Below the pieces are notes generated by a model that did no database searches, was not told the DNA's origin, and saw only the letters and a program-made list of their open reading frames with translations. The position numbers and the translations under genes were made by a program. 64,000 nt of DNA from Planctomycetia bacterium (GTDB lineage: Bacteria; Planctomycetota; Planctomycetia; Gemmatales; Gemmataceae): contig SYLG01000012.1 of assembly GCA_005808665.1 (NCBI GenBank), positions 1 through 64,000 on the forward strand, in the 5' to 3' direction. Positions 63,474 to 64,000 of this stretch are shown here, one piece after another; position 1 is the first letter of the stretch, and each line of letters starts with the position of its first letter.

Positions 63474-64000
63474 GGCGAGGCCTTCTTTCCGGTTACCATT
63501 ACTTCCAATCCATTGCCATGCTGATGGCCATTCTCGTTGCATCCCCCTGCCGTGGGAAGCATTTTGCCCGGGCTGCACAGACCCTCCGGGTTGAAAGCGT
63601 TGCGTAACCGGAAAAACATACCCAGGTCCACCGGGCTGAACAACTTGGGCATAAAACTGATTTTCTCCACACCAATTCCGTGCTCCCCTGTCACCGATCC
63701 ACCCATGGCCAGACAGGCATCCAGGATTTCCGTACTGGCATCAAGCACTTTTTTAACCTGTTCAGGATCTCTTTCATCGAATAACAATATCGGGTGAATG
63801 TTGCCATCTCCCGCGTGAAACACATTGGCAATCCGGATGTCGTACCTGGTACTGATTTCCTGAATCGTCCGCAACATTTCAGGAAGCCTGGTTCTTGGTA
63901 CGACTCCATCCTGCGTACACAAACTCGGCGCAAGTCGGCCCACCGCACCAAACGCCTGCTTGCGGCATTTCCACAAGAGGAGCCTTTGATCCTCGGTGTC
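63470..64000 (-). CDS. glcD: Glycolate oxidase subunit GlcD, C-terminal part (5' end outside window)
   Basis: The frame is open to the right edge, giving 176 codons before the stop. VFHAGDGNIHPILLFDERD, GGSVTGEHGIGVEKISFM and NPEGLCSPGKMLPT are the FAD-linked oxidase C-terminal motifs of GlcD and D-lactate dehydrogenases. The HAGDGNIHP histidines and GEHGIG glycine loop are intact. Its stop overlaps the glcE start (ATGA), so the order is glcD-glcE-glcF. The C-terminus has an extra His/Gly-rich tail (about 20 residues) past PGKMLPT. Confidence 0.92.
   Translation of the reverse strand, partial: DTEDQRLLLWKCRKQAFGAVGRLAPSLCTQDGVVPRTRLPEMLRTIQEISTRYDIRIANVFHAGDGNIHPILLFDERDPEQVKKVLDASTEILDACLAMGGSVTGEHGIGVEKISFMPKLFSPVDLGMFFRLRNAFNPEGLCSPGKMLPTAGGCNENGHQHGNGLEVMVTGKKASP

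Overview
The window reads as a chromosomal piece of a planctomycete (Planctomycetota, perhaps the Gemmata side of the phylum). This rests on several gene families concentrated in that group: a PSCyt1/DUF1549/DUF1553 protein with two DUF1501 partners, a third DUF1501 gene, a PVC-type heme-binding CxxCH protein, a cytochrome-WD40 fusion, a Ser/Thr kinase with FHA domain, a CotH-like protein, and a surface protein starting with a LESLESRLVP-type motif. Genes sit in short operons on both strands. There is no phage, integrase, IS element or CRISPR array, so this looks like ordinary chromosome with lineage-specific genes.

Layout. 1-1039 (-): 5' part of a large secreted/surface protein running off the left edge. 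1682-4024 (+): pstB-phoU-phoB-like regulator, a phosphate-control block without pstSCA or phoR beside it. 4025-5059: about 1 kb with little or no coding. 5060-11085 (+): heavy-metal RND adaptor and a very long RND pump, facing a TolC-family lipoprotein (11140-12585, -). 12784-13521 (-): PP2C phosphatase. 13803-21671 (+): a three-gene operon whose first product fuses PilM and PilN, all three products carrying Gly/Met-rich blocks, closed by a strong terminator. 21926-23098 (+): HtrA-like protease. 23307-25379 (-): secreted HEAT protein with a nine-residue tandem repeat. 25680-26540 (-): rhomboid-like protein lacking the catalytic histidine. 26589-27953 (+): endonuclease III and a small secreted protein.

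27964-36585 (-): PVC heme protein, the DUF3999/DUF2339 pair, and a DUF1501 protein. 36962-38668 (+): esterase fused to an SMP-30 domain, separated by an 18-bp-stem bidirectional terminator from a small secreted protein (-). 39772-41259 (+): cytochrome-WD40. 41455-42435 (-): DUF1573 protein. 42592-44223 (+): kinase-FHA. 44510-45949 (+): CotH. 46177-47127 (-): amidohydrolase. 47283-47355 (-): tRNA-Arg(UCU). 47592-51450 (+): gyrA and an NAD-dependent epimerase. 51495-53498 (-): P1B-4-type metal ATPase. 53564-59050 (-): the three-gene PSCyt1/DUF1553-DUF1501-DUF1501 operon. 59421-60686 (+): FAD-dependent halogenase-like enzyme behind a readable sigma70-type promoter. 60762-64000 (-): glcF, glcE and the 3' part of glcD, the glycolate oxidase operon, running off the right edge.

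The best candidate for an undescribed system is the PilMN-fusion operon (13803-21671). It looks like the inner-membrane assembly platform of a type IV pilus or type II secretion machine, rebuilt from long proteins with Met/Gly/Pro-rich low-complexity inserts and with no ATPase, PilC or secretin gene nearby. Other points worth checking are the enlarged RND pump, the histidine-less rhomboid, the KAADAGTKG repeat protein and the unusual quinolone-determining region of GyrA.
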